64,000 bases of DNA from Paenibacillaceae bacterium (lineage in GTDB: Bacteria > Bacillota > Bacilli > Paenibacillales > Paenibacillaceae). Below, piece after piece: positions 41,404 to 50,719 of this stretch (positions are counted from its first letter, which is position 1; each line of letters begins with the position of its first letter). The stretch spans positions 104,840 to 168,839 of the forward strand of contig CAAFUF010000016.1 in the NCBI GenBank assembly GCA_900766135.1, read 5' to 3'. The translations under genes were made by a program, and so were the position numbers. Under the pieces are notes generated by a model. The model saw nothing but the letters and a program-made list of their open reading frames with translations, searched no databases and was not told the origin of the DNA.

Positions 41404-42777
41404 TTACGGCGTATCCGCCGGATGAACCTGGCGGCCGCCAAGGCGTCGCTGGATCACAACCAGGCGATACAGCAGCAGGACGGCGGCTACGGCCAGGCCG
41501 GTAATGAGGCCGACCCAGTAGCCGTAAGGGCCCTGCGGCGTGTAGTTGGCCAACACGAACCCCAGCGGCAGTCCGATGATCCAATAGGCCAACAGGGAGA
41601 TCCAGAAGCCGGGGCTGACGTCTTTATACCCGCGCAGCACGCCTTGCGTTGGCGTAGCGATGGCGTCGGACATCTGGAAGAAAATCGCGTACACCAGAAA
41701 GTGCTTGATCAGCGAGACGACCTCGAGTTCGCTCGAATAGAGCTGCGCGACGCCCTGGCGGAACAACATCAGCAGGACGGCGGTCGCCAAAGCCATGGCC
41801 GCGGCGGTTCCGATGCCCAGGGCTGCATATTGCCGGGCGTCCTTTAGCCGGGCGGCGCCGGTCTCGAAGCCGACGAGGATCGTCAGTGCCAGGCAAATGC
41901 TGAGCGGGATCATATAGAGCGTCGAAGCGAAATTGTTCGCCGCCTGATGGGCGGCGATCGTCAGCGTGTCGAACCGGCTCATCAACAGCGTCACGGCGGC
42001 GAAGACCGCCGTTTCGAAGAAGATGGCGAAGCCGATCGGCACGCCCAGATTCATCAGCTCGCGCCATTTGGCCAGCGAGACGCGATGCAGCTTGCGGAAG
42101 ACGTCGTACGCGGCGAACGGTTCTTGCCGGTGCACGATCCACAAAGCGATAAGAAAGATGCACCAGTACGTAAAGGCCGTGGCGATGCCGGAGCCGATGC
42201 CGCCGAGACGGGGGAAGCCGCCGTGTCCAAAAATAAGCAGGTACCCGGCGCCCACGTTTAACGGGAGCGAGATCAGCGTGATCATCATCGAAACCCGCGT
42301 TTGCCCCAGTGCGTCAATGAACGAGCGCAGCACGATATAACCGAACAAGGGGACGATTCCCGTCGAGATTGCAACCAGGAAATAAAAAGCGACATGATGG
42401 ACCTTCGGTTCAAGATTCATCGTGTTCAGCAGGGGAGAGACCGACAACGCCCCGACGAGCAGAACGACCAGACTCACCGCTACCGACAGCCATATCGCCT
42501 GGATGACATGATAGCCGACTTTGTTCCTCTGGCCGGCGCCAACCAGCTGCGAAACGATGGGCGTGATGCCCATCAGGATGCCGCTGAGCCCGGTCTGGAC
42601 CGGGATCCACAGGCTTGAACCGATCGCCGTGCCCGCAAGGTCAGCCGGGCTGGCATGGCCGGACATCATCGTATCGAAGAAGGTCATCAGCGACATCGTC
42701 ACCTGGGTGATCAGGATCGGGATCAAAATGTGTAAAAATTGCGCGTACTTTTGCTTTAAAGTATAGGTTTGATTCAT
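41404..42777 (-). CDS. MATE family efflux transporter
   Basis: The 457-residue protein has about 12 helices and NorM-type motifs: ILITQVTMSLMTFFDTMMSG, the GSSLWIPVQTGLSGILMGIT region, and SQLVGAGQRNKVGYHVIQAI. The second lobe has NLGVPIGFAIFFETAVFAAV. It differs from the MATE protein at 16800, so the window encodes two. Substrates are unknown. Confidence 0.92.
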   Translation of the reverse strand: MNQTYTLKQKYAQFLHILIPILITQVTMSLMTFFDTMMSGHASPADLAGTAIGSSLWIPVQTGLSGILMGITPIVSQLVGAGQRNKVGYHVIQAIWLSVAVSLVVLLVGALSVSPLLNTMNLEPKVHHVAFYFLVAISTGIVPLFGYIVLRSFIDALGQTRVSMMITLISLPLNVGAGYLLIFGHGGFPRLGGIGSGIATAFTYWCIFLIALWIVHRQEPFAAYDVFRKLHRVSLAKWRELMNLGVPIGFAIFFETAVFAAVTLLMSRFDTLTIAAHQAANNFASTLYMIPLSICLALTILVGFETGAARLKDARQYAALGIGTAAAMALATAVLLMLFRQGVAQLYSSELEVVSLIKHFLVYAIFFQMSDAIATPTQGVLRGYKDVSPGFWISLLAYWIIGLPLGFVLANYTPQGPYGYWVGLITGLAVAAVLLLYRLVVIQRRLGGRQVHPADTP

Positions 42778-42826
42778 AAGCCGACATAACTCCGATCATC
42801 AAAGGGTTACTTGAGTTCAAGCCGAA

Positions 42827-42855
42827 CCAAACCCGGGCGAAGGGCCCGGGTTTGG
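42827..42855 (-). terminator. Terminator after the GH-like gene
   Basis: CCAAACCCGGGC/GCCCGGGTTTGG hairpin between the GH-like stop and the MATE gene start on the minus strand. Confidence 0.7.
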
Positions 42856-42871
42856 TGGCGATGTAGCATTA

Positions 42872-44059
42872 TTATTCATAAGCGACGCCGGAAGTATAAC
42901 GGTTAGTGGCGTTCCATAGCAGAAACTCATCCACCTTCATTTCCTTCAGCGCCCGGATTTGTTCTTCCACTTCATGTTTCCCGTATTTGATGTAGTGGCC
43001 GCTGCCCAGCCAGCTGGCGGTAAAGTCTTGAATCCACGGCCGAATGATCGGCTGCGTATCGCCGAGCTCCGAGAGCTTCGTTTGTGTATCCTGCACCGCG
43101 CCCTTGATCGTCTGGTAAGGGGCTTTGTCGGGATCCTTGGCGTTAAACCAGCCGGTGGTGTAATGGCTTGGATAAATCATCGGACAAATCACGTCGACGT
43201 TATCGGAGATTTTCACGAAATCCTGGCCGATCCCTTCGGCTGCCGGGACCGATGCGGCATATCCGAAGATGTCTACGGAAACCCGGATGCCTAACGGTTC
43301 CAACTCATCTTTGGCATATTTGACGAAAGAGGAAACGGCATCGACGCGGCTCATCTCGTTTTTCGTATAGCTCAGACTGTCCGCCCGCTTCTCGAAGCCT
43401 TCGGGGAAACGCACGTAGTCGAATTGGATTTCCTTGAAGCCGAGTTTGGCCGCTTCCTTGGCAATGGCGATATTATAATCCCAAACCTCTTTGCTGTAAG
43501 GATTGACGAAGCTGTCTCCCTTGCCGTTGCTCCACACGGATCCATCCTTGTGGCGGAACGAGAGCTCCGGATGTTTCTTGGCCAGAATCGTATCCTTAAA
43601 CACCACGATCCGGGCGATCGGATAAATATCATGCTTCTGCAGTCGGGCCATTAACGCGTCGATGTCACGAATGAACGGCTGCGGCTTCCCCCATTCGTTC
43701 AGCTCGGAGTTATCCGTCTTGTAGGTGATATACCCCAGATCATCCTTGATGTCGATGACCATCGCGTTCAGCTCGGTCTTGTCGACGAGATCGACCAGCT
43801 GGTTCATGCGAGAACCCCCGGCGCTATAAGCCGTAACATAAATGCCTTTGACTTTGGGGGCATCGACCTGCGGGACTGCTTTTAGATCCGAAGGTTTGAT
43901 AGGATTGTCCAGACGTCCTTCCGCTAGATTCACCGAAAAGGTGTGGACTACGGACGACATCATGGAATTCGCCGGCTCGTTCCCTGCGGCTTGCTCCTGC
44001 GGCGCAGCTCCGCTGCCCGTACTCAAGGCCAGAAGTAGTATTGTCCAGATGATGTTCAT
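42872..44059 (-). CDS. Putative glycoside hydrolase (DUF4015), exported
   Basis: The 395-residue protein has an N-terminal hydrophobic segment (MNIIWTILLLALSTGSG) fitting a signal peptide. A TIM-barrel DUF4015 domain follows: KGIYVTAYSAGGSRMNQLVD, AMVIDIKDDLGYITY, DIYPIARIVVFKD, GFKEIQFDYVRFPEGF and DVICPMIYPSHY. Acids on the strand ends (DIKDD, QFDYVRFPE) are candidate catalytic residues. It probably cuts an extracellular polysaccharide. ATG 44059 follows GGGAGAG; the longer frame to 44203 lacks a site. Confidence 0.88.
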   Translation of the reverse strand: MNIIWTILLLALSTGSGAAPQEQAAGNEPANSMMSSVVHTFSVNLAEGRLDNPIKPSDLKAVPQVDAPKVKGIYVTAYSAGGSRMNQLVDLVDKTELNAMVIDIKDDLGYITYKTDNSELNEWGKPQPFIRDIDALMARLQKHDIYPIARIVVFKDTILAKKHPELSFRHKDGSVWSNGKGDSFVNPYSKEVWDYNIAIAKEAAKLGFKEIQFDYVRFPEGFEKRADSLSYTKNEMSRVDAVSSFVKYAKDELEPLGIRVSVDIFGYAASVPAAEGIGQDFVKISDNVDVICPMIYPSHYTTGWFNAKDPDKAPYQTIKGAVQDTQTKLSELGDTQPIIRPWIQDFTASWLGSGHYIKYGKHEVEEQIRALKEMKVDEFLLWNATNRYTSGVAYE

Positions 44060-44170
44060 GATATCTCTCCCTTGTTTGCACTCGCTACTCATTATATCGG
44101 AAGAAGGGCCTTCAGAAGGAACAGGAATGTCACAATTGGTAAAAAATTTCAGAGTTTCATAGAAGAAAAA

Positions 44171-44215
44171 AACGCAAAAAAGTCGTTTCCTTTGCCGGGG
44201 CAAAAGAAACGACTT
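44171..44215 (-). terminator. Terminator after the small gene at 44241
   Basis: On the minus strand, AAGTCGTTTC and GAAACGACTT form a stem followed by TTTTTTGCGTTTTTTTC. Confidence 0.8.
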
Positions 44216-44240
44216 CGTCCTGCCTGTAAGCGTTACATAT

Positions 44241-44441
44241 TTAATGAAGAAACGCCGGGTTTTGATGCTCGCAGATGCTGAATTGGATAATCTCCAGCGC
44301 GTCCTGCGGTTCCAAGATGGTCAGGCCATCCCGGAGGAGTATCGTCGAATTCAGTTCCCTTTGGTTCAGAAAAGGCAGCATATCCGGGAACCATTTCTTA
44401 ACGATCTGTTCCAGTTTTACCGTTTCCATTTCCATTTCCAC
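44241..44441 (-). CDS. Unknown 66-aa protein
   Basis: The short soluble product contains KLEQIVKKWFPDMLPFLNQR and ends ICEHQNPAFLH. GTG 44441 has AAAGG eight bases upstream; GTG 44450 and ATG 44435 are alternatives. No family was recognised, but the clean terminator supports a real gene. Confidence 0.55.
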   Translation of the reverse strand: MEMEMETVKLEQIVKKWFPDMLPFLNQRELNSTILLRDGLTILEPQDALEIIQFSICEHQNPAFLH

Positions 44442-44576
44442 ATCGATCACCCTTTCCTTTCAGAATCATTCACTGCGGAATCAATCCTAAATCGGAAAAG
44501 CAAAAAGCCTGTGAAATACGGGGTAAAGCTGGACCCTATGAAGTTACATAGGAACCGCTGTGATTATTATAACAAA

Positions 44577-44612
44577 GAAGCGGCCGTTTGAAAACGGCCG
44601 CTTCCTTCAAGA
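44577..44612 (-). terminator. Terminator after the YitT gene
   Basis: GAAGCGGCCGTTT/AAACGGCCGCTTC hairpin next to the YitT stop, with TTTGTTATAAT following on the minus strand. Confidence 0.75.
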
Positions 44613-44618
44613 AAACGC

Positions 44619-45446
44619 TTAACGGCGCCGAAACGAGCCCATTACCCCAACAGTTTCCACGATATTGACGAATGCGCCGGGATCGGCTTGCTTGATGATT
44701 TCCCGCAATTCGGCGAGTTCATACCGGGTCGTGACGGTCATCAGCATATCTTTTTCCTTGTGGGAAAAAGCGCCCTGGGTTTTCATCAACGTCACCCCGC
44801 GAGGCAGCGACAGCAGCCGGTCGAGCATCGCTTCGGTTTTGTCGGTGATGATGAACAACGTCACTTTGATGTGGCTAATATGGATCAGGTCGACGACCTT
44901 GCCGGAGATATAGATGGATACCATCGACGCCAAAGCAAGATCCCAGTTCCCTTCGAGATAGCCCATGGCCAGAATGACGATGCCGTTCAGTCCGACGATC
45001 ACATTGCCGACCGGGAAGTCGCGGAAGCGGGTGACGATCGAACCGACGATGTCGAAACCGCCCGAAGAACCGCCGACGCGGAACGAGATGCCGCTGCCGA
45101 TGCCCACCAGCACGCCGCCAAATACCGCCGAGAGCAGCGTATCCGAAGACAGCAGCTTGTCCGGCGTCGGAATCAGGGCGATGAACCACGTCGTGGCGGC
45201 AACCGATAAGATGCTTAACCCGATAAACCGTTTCCCCAGCAAAAATAAGCCGGCGATCAACAGCGGCACGTTATAAGCCAGATACATCGTACTGATGCTG
45301 AGTGGAGAGAAGTAGGCGGTCAGCATCGCCAAACCCGAAACCCCGCCGCTGAGCAAATGAAGCGGCACGAGGAACAGATTAAAACCCGCGGCGATCATCG
45401 CTGCCCCGAGTAGAATGACGACCGCATTTCTGATTTCTTTCTTCAC
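44619..45446 (-). CDS. YitT family membrane protein (DUF161 + DUF2179)
   Basis: The 275-residue protein has five to six helices, with AAGFNLFLVPLHLLSGGVSGLA typical of YitT and GGSSGGFDIVGSIVTRF. A C-terminal soluble DUF2179 domain follows (MTVTTRYELAELREIIKQAD). The function is unknown; paralogues are common in Bacillales. The GTG start follows GAGGTGA. Confidence 0.92.
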   Translation of the reverse strand: MKKEIRNAVVILLGAAMIAAGFNLFLVPLHLLSGGVSGLAMLTAYFSPLSISTMYLAYNVPLLIAGLFLLGKRFIGLSILSVAATTWFIALIPTPDKLLSSDTLLSAVFGGVLVGIGSGISFRVGGSSGGFDIVGSIVTRFRDFPVGNVIVGLNGIVILAMGYLEGNWDLALASMVSIYISGKVVDLIHISHIKVTLFIITDKTEAMLDRLLSLPRGVTLMKTQGAFSHKEKDMLMTVTTRYELAELREIIKQADPGAFVNIVETVGVMGSFRRR

Positions 45447-45513
45447 AATCTTTCACCTCACGAAAATAAAGGAAGTATCCCAACCTGCTTGCTGGTATTC
45501 CATTTATGTTTTG

Positions 45514-45727
45514 TGCTATAATGTTTGAGATATTCTTGAGTAGGTACTCTTTTCCATTTTTCAAGCTGGGAGCAATGTAAAATTTACAGGCGGATTGGAC
45601 AGCCTATAAACGTTTGAAGCGAGAGTCCAGAGTCCGATTTTGTGCGTGGTCAAAGCCGGGCTAAACGCTACTTAAGAATACCGTTAAGCTGGTGGAATGT
45701 CCACTAAATAGAAGGAGTATGAATACA
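45514..45727 (+). promoter_or_regulatory. Extended -10 promoter and about 200-nt leader of the RNA helicase gene
   Basis: TGCTATAAT (hexamer 45517-45522) is an extended -10. The transcript would carry roughly 200 untranslated bases before the TTG at 45728. Long leaders that refold in the cold are known for DEAD-box helicase genes. No known riboswitch class was recognised. Confidence 0.5.
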
Positions 45728-47302
45728 TTGAACACATTCGCAGATTTCGGCCTAGAGCCTAAAGTATTGCAAGCCATTACGGAGCTTGGATTTGAAGAAG
45801 CAACGCCGATTCAAGCCAAATCGATCCCGATCGCTTTGACGGGGCGCGATTTGATCGGACAAGCCCAAACGGGTACCGGGAAAACCGCAGCCTTCGGCTT
45901 GCCGCTCATCAACAAAATCCCGAAAGAAGAAGACCGTATCGTTGCGCTGATCATGACGCCAACCCGGGAACTGGCCATTCAGGTCGCAGAAGAAATCGGC
46001 AAGCTGTCCCGCTTTAAAGGCACCCGTTCTCTTCCCATCTACGGCGGACAAGACATCGTACGCCAAATTCGCGCATTGAAGAAGAAGCCCCAGATTATTA
46101 TCGGCACGCCGGGCCGTTTACTTGACCACATCAACCGGAAAACGATCAAGCTTGACGATGTGCAAACCGTCGTTCTCGACGAAGCGGATGAAATGCTCGA
46201 CATGGGCTTTATGGAGGACATTCAGTCGATCCTGAAGCTGGTTCCCGAAGAGCGTCAAACGATGTTGTTCTCCGCAACGATGCCGGCGAATATCCAGAAG
46301 CTGGCTCAGCAGTTCCTGAAAGATCCGGAGCATGTGTCCGTGATCCCGAAACAAGTCAGCGCGCCGCTGATCGACCAAGCTTACATCGAGGTACATGAAC
46401 GTCAGAAATTCGACGCCTTGACCCGTTTGCTGGACATGGAGTCCCCGGAGCTCGCTATCGTATTCGGCCGGACGAAACGCCGTGTCGACGAACTGTCCGA
46501 AGCCCTGCAGAAGCAAGGTTATTCCGCCGATGGCCTGCACGGCGACCTGTCGCAGAACCAGCGCGATAACGTCATGCGCAAATTCCGCGACGGCAGCATC
46601 GACGTGCTGGTTGCAACCGACGTGGCCGCCCGCGGTTTGGACGTCTCCGGCGTGACCCACGTCGTGAACTTCGACCTGCCGCAGGATCCGGAAAGTTATG
46701 TGCACCGGATCGGACGTACCGGCCGTGCCGGCAAAGAAGGGGCGGCGTGGTCCTTCGTGACGCCGCGCGAAATCGATCATCTGCGCTTTATCGAACGGAT
46801 TACGCGCCATAAGATCGCCCGCAAGCCGCTGCCGAGCATCGCGGAAGCGATCGAAGGCAAGCAGCGCATTATTGCCGAACGCTTGATCGAGCTTGTGGAA
46901 AACGGTGAACTGAACGAAAACAAAGGCATCGCCATCCAATTGCTGGAGCAATACGATTCGGTGAACCTGCTGGCAGCCGCATTTAAGCTGATCACCGGAG
47001 ACAAGAACGAGAAAAACAGCATCGAGCTCACGCCGGAAGAACCGATTCGCGTGAAACGCCGCAATCCGGATATCCGTTCCAGCGGCCGGAAGCCGTCGGG
47101 ATACGGCAATCGCAGCGGCGGCGGAGGCTACCGCCGCGACTCCCAAGGAGGCCGCGGTGGTTACAATAAAGGCGGCGGCGGATATAACCGCGACGGAGGG
47201 CGCGATTCCTACCGTTCCTCTGACCGCAAACCCCGTACCGGTTCGGGCGGCGGGGAGCGCAGACCTTCCAAATACAATGACAATCCCTCGTTCGACAACT
47301 AA
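45728..47302 (+). CDS. cshA: DEAD-box RNA helicase (CshA-like)
   Basis: The 524-residue helicase has the ordered motifs FADFGLEPKVL/TPIQAKSIP (Q motif), AQTGTGKT (I), PTRELA (Ia), VLDEADEML (II), SAT (III), VATDVAARGLDVSGV (V) and HRIGRTGRAG (VI). A CshA/DeaD-type C-terminal extension and an RGG/YNRDGG-rich tail (about 455-524) follow. It acts in cold adaptation, ribosome assembly and the degradosome. The TTG start gives AAGGAG a ten-base spacer; ATG 45719 would leave only one base. Confidence 0.95.
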   Translation: MNTFADFGLEPKVLQAITELGFEEATPIQAKSIPIALTGRDLIGQAQTGTGKTAAFGLPLINKIPKEEDRIVALIMTPTRELAIQVAEEIGKLSRFKGTRSLPIYGGQDIVRQIRALKKKPQIIIGTPGRLLDHINRKTIKLDDVQTVVLDEADEMLDMGFMEDIQSILKLVPEERQTMLFSATMPANIQKLAQQFLKDPEHVSVIPKQVSAPLIDQAYIEVHERQKFDALTRLLDMESPELAIVFGRTKRRVDELSEALQKQGYSADGLHGDLSQNQRDNVMRKFRDGSIDVLVATDVAARGLDVSGVTHVVNFDLPQDPESYVHRIGRTGRAGKEGAAWSFVTPREIDHLRFIERITRHKIARKPLPSIAEAIEGKQRIIAERLIELVENGELNENKGIAIQLLEQYDSVNLLAAAFKLITGDKNEKNSIELTPEEPIRVKRRNPDIRSSGRKPSGYGNRSGGGGYRRDSQGGRGGYNKGGGGYNRDGGRDSYRSSDRKPRTGSGGGERRPSKYNDNPSFDN

Positions 47303-47328
47303 GACGAGCTTGTCATAAAATCAAAAAA

Positions 47329-47363
47329 AAGAAGACGGAGGAAACTCCGTCTTCTTCGTTTTT
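47329..47363. terminator. Bidirectional terminator (helicase / YjcZ)
   Basis: AAGAAGACGGAG-GAAA-CTCCGTCTTCTT with A-run and T-rich flanks between convergent genes. Confidence 0.85.
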
Positions 47364-47368
47364 GTTCA

Positions 47369-47470
47369 TTACAGAAGGATCGTACGGCTCACGATAACGA
47401 GCAGAATGAACAATACCAGAATCGTACCCGTAGAGGTCCAGAAACCTCCGCCATATCCTACACCGGACAT
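47369..47470 (-). CDS. YjcZ family sporulation-associated peptide, 33 aa
   Basis: The reverse strand from ATG 47470 encodes MSGVGYGGGFWTSTG followed by a hydrophobic segment ILVLFILLVIV and a short tail. This is the Gly-rich start plus single helix typical of YjcZ/sporulation small membrane proteins. AAAGGAGGT lies six bases upstream. A CATAGTATA word further upstream resembles a sigma-K -10, but the -35 is not convincing. Confidence 0.85.
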   Translation of the reverse strand: MSGVGYGGGFWTSTGTILVLFILLVIVSRTILL

Positions 47471-47657
47471 GTGATAACCTCCTTTGATGATGTTGATGTA
47501 TTGAAGTTACAATGTATACTATGGCACAGGAGCCGCCTAAGATTAGACGCTTACCCATGGCATGGCAAATTAGGCGCTGGAACGAGCTGGACGAATCATG
47601 TATAGTTAATATAGGCAGAGCTATTGCACTATACAATGCTTGAGAGGAGATCTTTAC

Positions 47658-48464
47658 TTGGAATACAAAGGTTTTATGGGCGGATTTTATAGAATCACCG
47701 AATGGATCATGCGGATCGCCGGCAGCAACCTGTTATGGCTGCTGTGCTCATCGCCGTTTATGATCGTATTTGCGATGAAATTGCTGCTGGTGCTGCAATC
47801 GCCGACTCCTCAGCCGGAGACGCTGACGATTTGGGTTATGGGCATTTTGGCACCGTTTACACTGTTTCCGGCAACGGCCGCTTTATTTTCCGTGACCCGG
47901 AAATGGGTGATGGGAGAAAGCGATTTAAGCATCATCAAAGTATATTTCAAAGGATACAAAGAAAACTACAAGCAAAGCATGATCGGCGGCATTTTCTATA
48001 CGCTTCTGTTCGCCATTATGTACGTGGATTATGAAGTCTACATGAACCAGATGAACAATCTGCAGATGATCGGCATGGTGATGCTGTTCTTCCTGTTGAT
48101 CCTGTTCCTTTCTTTGTTCAACTTCTTTTCGCTGGTATCCCATTACCATCTGGGCGCGGTTCAGTTGATCAAGAACGCGATCCTGTTCACGATTCTTCGG
48201 CCGTTCCGGACGCTGTCCACGCTGATTTGCGCCGGCGTGCTTGGATTTTTGACCCTGCGCTTCGGTTGGTTGATTTTCTTCGGGTTCGGGAGCTTAACCG
48301 CTTTCGTCGCATTCTACAACTTCTACATCGCTTATAACAAGATTCAGGAGAAGGTGGAGCGGATGCGCCAGTCCGAAGATTCGCCGAATACCAGCAGTAA
48401 TACACAGGATGACGAGGATTTGGCCCTGGACCTGCCGACGAGCGAGGAGAAGGAAAAGGATTGA
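47658..48464 (+). CDS. YesL family (DUF624) membrane protein
   Basis: The 268-residue protein has five to six helices and the family start GGFYRITEWIMRIAGSNLLW, with PATAALFSVTRKWVMGESD and FKGYKENYKQSMIGG. A charged C-terminal tail follows (SNTQDDEDLALDLP). The function is unknown; YesL is often near rhamnogalacturonan genes, but not here. TTG 47658 has AGGAG eight bases upstream. Confidence 0.9.
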   Translation: MEYKGFMGGFYRITEWIMRIAGSNLLWLLCSSPFMIVFAMKLLLVLQSPTPQPETLTIWVMGILAPFTLFPATAALFSVTRKWVMGESDLSIIKVYFKGYKENYKQSMIGGIFYTLLFAIMYVDYEVYMNQMNNLQMIGMVMLFFLLILFLSLFNFFSLVSHYHLGAVQLIKNAILFTILRPFRTLSTLICAGVLGFLTLRFGWLIFFGFGSLTAFVAFYNFYIAYNKIQEKVERMRQSEDSPNTSSNTQDDEDLALDLPTSEEKEKD

Positions 48465-48507
48465 TTTCAGGTGCCGGATTTTGCCATCATCTTCCTTGCC
48501 CGGTGAG

Positions 48508-48536
48508 TTTACATTTGCTTAACGAAGCCGTATAAT
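48508..48536 (+). promoter_or_regulatory. Promoter of the 6S RNA gene
   Basis: TTTACA, 17 bases, TATAAT. It starts a transcript near 48543 that contains no reading frame. Confidence 0.75.
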
Positions 48537-48542
48537 GGGTTT

Positions 48543-48735
48543 ACGTCCTGCGATGTGCGTTTCGGTTTCAGTTATTTTGAACCAATGACGGTTATCTCGG
48601 GAGACCTATATCGCGCCGCCGCTGAAAGGCCCTATCCATTGGATGCGGGGACTTCAAAATCGTCGCTGCGGTCACCCACCTGCGGGTGCAGGTTCGAGAT
48701 AATGTAATCGGACGGCATAGGCGGGTCTATGATCA
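48543..48735 (+). ncRNA. ssrS: 6S RNA (SsrS/BsrA type)
   Basis: About 190 untranslated bases lie between a strong promoter and a terminator. The segments GGGGACTTCAAAA (48647), a CACCC-ACCTGC-GGGTG hairpin (48673), GGTTCGAGATAATG (48691) and GGCGGGTC near the 3' end match the order I recall for Firmicute 6S RNA. The 5' GTCCTGC can pair with the 3' GGCGGGTC to close the structure. 6S RNA mimics an open promoter and sequesters sigma-A polymerase. A covariance search would confirm it. Confidence 0.8.
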
Positions 48736-48747
48736 AGCATGTGAACG

Positions 48748-48795
48748 GCACCTTGTACTCTTTTCGTCACAGAAAAGGGACAAGGTGCTTTTTTG
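48748..48795 (+). terminator. Terminator after the 6S RNA
   Basis: GCACCTTGT/ACAAGGTGC outer stem with a CTTTTC/GAAAAG inner stem, followed by TTTTTT. Confidence 0.85.
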
Positions 48796-48909
48796 TTTGC
48801 GTCGAAATGCACAGGCTCGCTTTTGTTTGTCTTCCAAGAATGTTAAACTAAGAATTAAGAAAACGCATACCCAGTCAAATGGGGCAGGACCGTGAAGGAG
48901 GAAGGACAG

Positions 48910-49308
48910 TTGTCATTCAAGAGAACGTTAACCGGCATATTCCGCAGCCAGGAAGGAACCAGCGACCGCGCGAAGGTGCCCGAACTCAAAACCAGGTATT
49001 ATTCATTGTCCAAAGAGAAGTGCTGGGAGGAAGTCTCCTCGACCTTGAAGAAAATCCCCGGCTATAAAGTACTGCATGAGGTACAGTCCGTTGGAGAGAT
49101 TACGTTGGAGAAACGGACCAGCCTTGGGCGCGTGATGGATATCACCGTATCGATCGTCTCCACCGGTCCGGTGCGAAGCGCGGTTGATATTTATTCCGCG
49201 ACGCGTGGATCGATGGGGGACCTTGGCGCGAATTACCGCAACATCCTCCAGCTCTTCGCCGTGCTGGACAAGAAGCTGGCAGCTCATAAAGTGTCCTCGA
49301 ACTTGTAA
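48910..49308 (+). CDS. DUF1499-like protein
   Basis: The 132-residue soluble protein has a C-terminal half like DUF1499: a strand pattern DITVSIVSTGPVRSAVDIYS, then RGSMGDLGANYRNILQLF. This matches the family's R-S-G-x-x-D-x-G-x-N-R sequence. TTG 48910 has GGAGG eight bases upstream; the frame also extends to GTG 48892, which contains that site. The function is unknown. Confidence 0.6.
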   Translation: MSFKRTLTGIFRSQEGTSDRAKVPELKTRYYSLSKEKCWEEVSSTLKKIPGYKVLHEVQSVGEITLEKRTSLGRVMDITVSIVSTGPVRSAVDIYSATRGSMGDLGANYRNILQLFAVLDKKLAAHKVSSNL

Positions 49309-49326
49309 AATTCCGTTACGCAACGC

Positions 49327-49368
49327 AAAAAAAGCGAGCAGGGAGAGTCCTCTCCTACTCGCTTTTCG
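49327..49368. terminator. Bidirectional terminator (DUF1499-like / tpx)
   Basis: AAAGCGAG...CTCGCTTTT arms with an imperfect inner stem, A-run on one side and T-run on the other. Confidence 0.8.
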
Positions 49369-49382
49369 TTTGTGCCCGAGGT

Positions 49383-49904
49383 TTAGGAAAGCAGCGCTTT
49401 AACGGCAGCCACCGGTTTTTCGTAATCCGGATGCTCGGTCATTTCCTTCAATACTTCGATGTATTGAATCTTGTTGTCTTGATCCAGTACGAACACGGCG
49501 CGCATGTCGAGCGCGAACTCTTTAATGAGCACGCCATAGGCTTTGCCGAAGGAGTTGTCTTTGTAATCCGACAGGGTAATAACCCGATCGACGCCGGCGG
49601 CGCCGCACCAGCGGGCTTGAGCAAAAGGAAGATCGGCGCTGACGGTCAGCACGACCACGTCTTCGCCAAGGCCGGCGGCTTCCTGGTTGAATCGGCGAGT
49701 TTGCGCGTCGCAGACGCCCGTATCAAGCGAAGGTACAACGCTGATCAGCTTGATTTTGCCGGCGTAGTCCTGCAGCGTTGCTTCTTCCAGCAGGTTTTTA
49801 TTCAAGCGGAAATCCGGCGCCGTATCGCCGACCTTGAGTTCCGGACCGATCAGCGTGATCGGATTGCCTTTAAATGTAGCTGCATTTGCGCGTTCTTGGG
49901 CCAT
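49383..49904 (-). CDS. tpx: Thiol peroxidase (Tpx)
   Basis: The 173-residue peroxiredoxin has GDTAPDFRLN and the peroxidatic site SVVPSLDTGVCDAQTRRF (Cys about 60). The resolving Cys is in ARWCGAAGV (about 94), the atypical 2-Cys arrangement of Tpx. It reduces H2O2 and organic peroxides using thioredoxin. ATG 49904 leaves eight bases after GGAGG; ATG 49910 leaves only two. Confidence 0.96.
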   Translation of the reverse strand: MAQERANAATFKGNPITLIGPELKVGDTAPDFRLNKNLLEEATLQDYAGKIKLISVVPSLDTGVCDAQTRRFNQEAAGLGEDVVVLTVSADLPFAQARWCGAAGVDRVITLSDYKDNSFGKAYGVLIKEFALDMRAVFVLDQDNKIQYIEVLKEMTEHPDYEKPVAAVKALLS

Positions 49905-50009
49905 GTTCATTTCCTCCTAGACAGATGGATTTATTCAATCAAATTTAATTATAATCGTTTTAAAAAGAAAATGTCCAACATAAGGAAAAACAAAGTTAGG
50001 AGGATTCGG

Positions 50010-50624
50010 ATGATTTTCTTAAGATACGAAAGCTGGAGAAGCTATCTGCGCTATTATCCCGTGACCTGCTTGCTCCTGGCTGCCAATATCATCATGTTTA
50101 TCGTGCTGGCGGCGAACGGGGGTTCGACGAATCCGAATACGTTGCTGGAGTATGGAGCGATGACCAATATTCCGGAGTTGGCCGGCGAGAGCTGGCGGTT
50201 GTTTACTTCCATGTTCCTGCACCGGGGGTTCGACCATCTGTTTTCAAACAGTTTTGCGATCCTGGTGTTCGCGCCGCCGCTGGAGCGTCTGCTGGGGTGG
50301 TGGCGTTACGGACTGCTCTACTTGGGCAGCGGTTTGGTTGGGAACCTGATTAGCATGGGACTCCACCCCGTCGGTACGGAGATTCATATCTCCGTCGGGG
50401 CGTCAGGCGCCGTCTATGGCGTGTATGGCGCTTTTCTCTACATTGCCTTACTGCAGCGCCATCTGATGGATGAAAGCTCGCGAAAAACGCTGTACAGCCT
50501 GTTAATCATCGGGGTAATCTATTCGGTATTGGTTCCGCAGATCAATCTGGCCGCTCATCTTGGCGGTCTCGTTGGGGGCTTTTTCATTTACGGGTTGATC
50601 ATCCGCTTGTTAAAACGGCGTTGA
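50010..50624 (+). CDS. Rhomboid family intramembrane serine protease
   Basis: The 204-residue protein has six helices. It includes the GxSx motif in HISVGASGAVYGVYGAFLY (catalytic Ser), the second catalytic residue in QINLAAHLGGLVGGFF (His), and TSMFLHRGFDHLFSN in the L1/TM2 region. Substrate not known. ATG 50010 follows AGGAGG; the longer open frame from 49431 is antisense to tpx and not coding. Confidence 0.93.
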   Translation: MIFLRYESWRSYLRYYPVTCLLLAANIIMFIVLAANGGSTNPNTLLEYGAMTNIPELAGESWRLFTSMFLHRGFDHLFSNSFAILVFAPPLERLLGWWRYGLLYLGSGLVGNLISMGLHPVGTEIHISVGASGAVYGVYGAFLYIALLQRHLMDESSRKTLYSLLIIGVIYSVLVPQINLAAHLGGLVGGFFIYGLIIRLLKRR

Positions 50625-50719
50625 ACCTAGAGAATGTAAATGGTACATTAAATTTAGAGTTTTAGGCCAATGTAAATGTTCGATGTTCGTAGCACATGCG
50701 AAATGGAGCGATCAGATTC

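Noticed and set aside
45521..45580. 19-codon upstream ORF in the RNA helicase leader
   Set aside because: Its ATG overlaps the -10 hexamer, so it would not be on the transcript, and it has no ribosome site.
49431..50009. N-terminal extension of the rhomboid protein
   Set aside because: The extension is antisense to tpx; the ATG at 50010 has a strong ribosome site and gives the normal rhomboid length.
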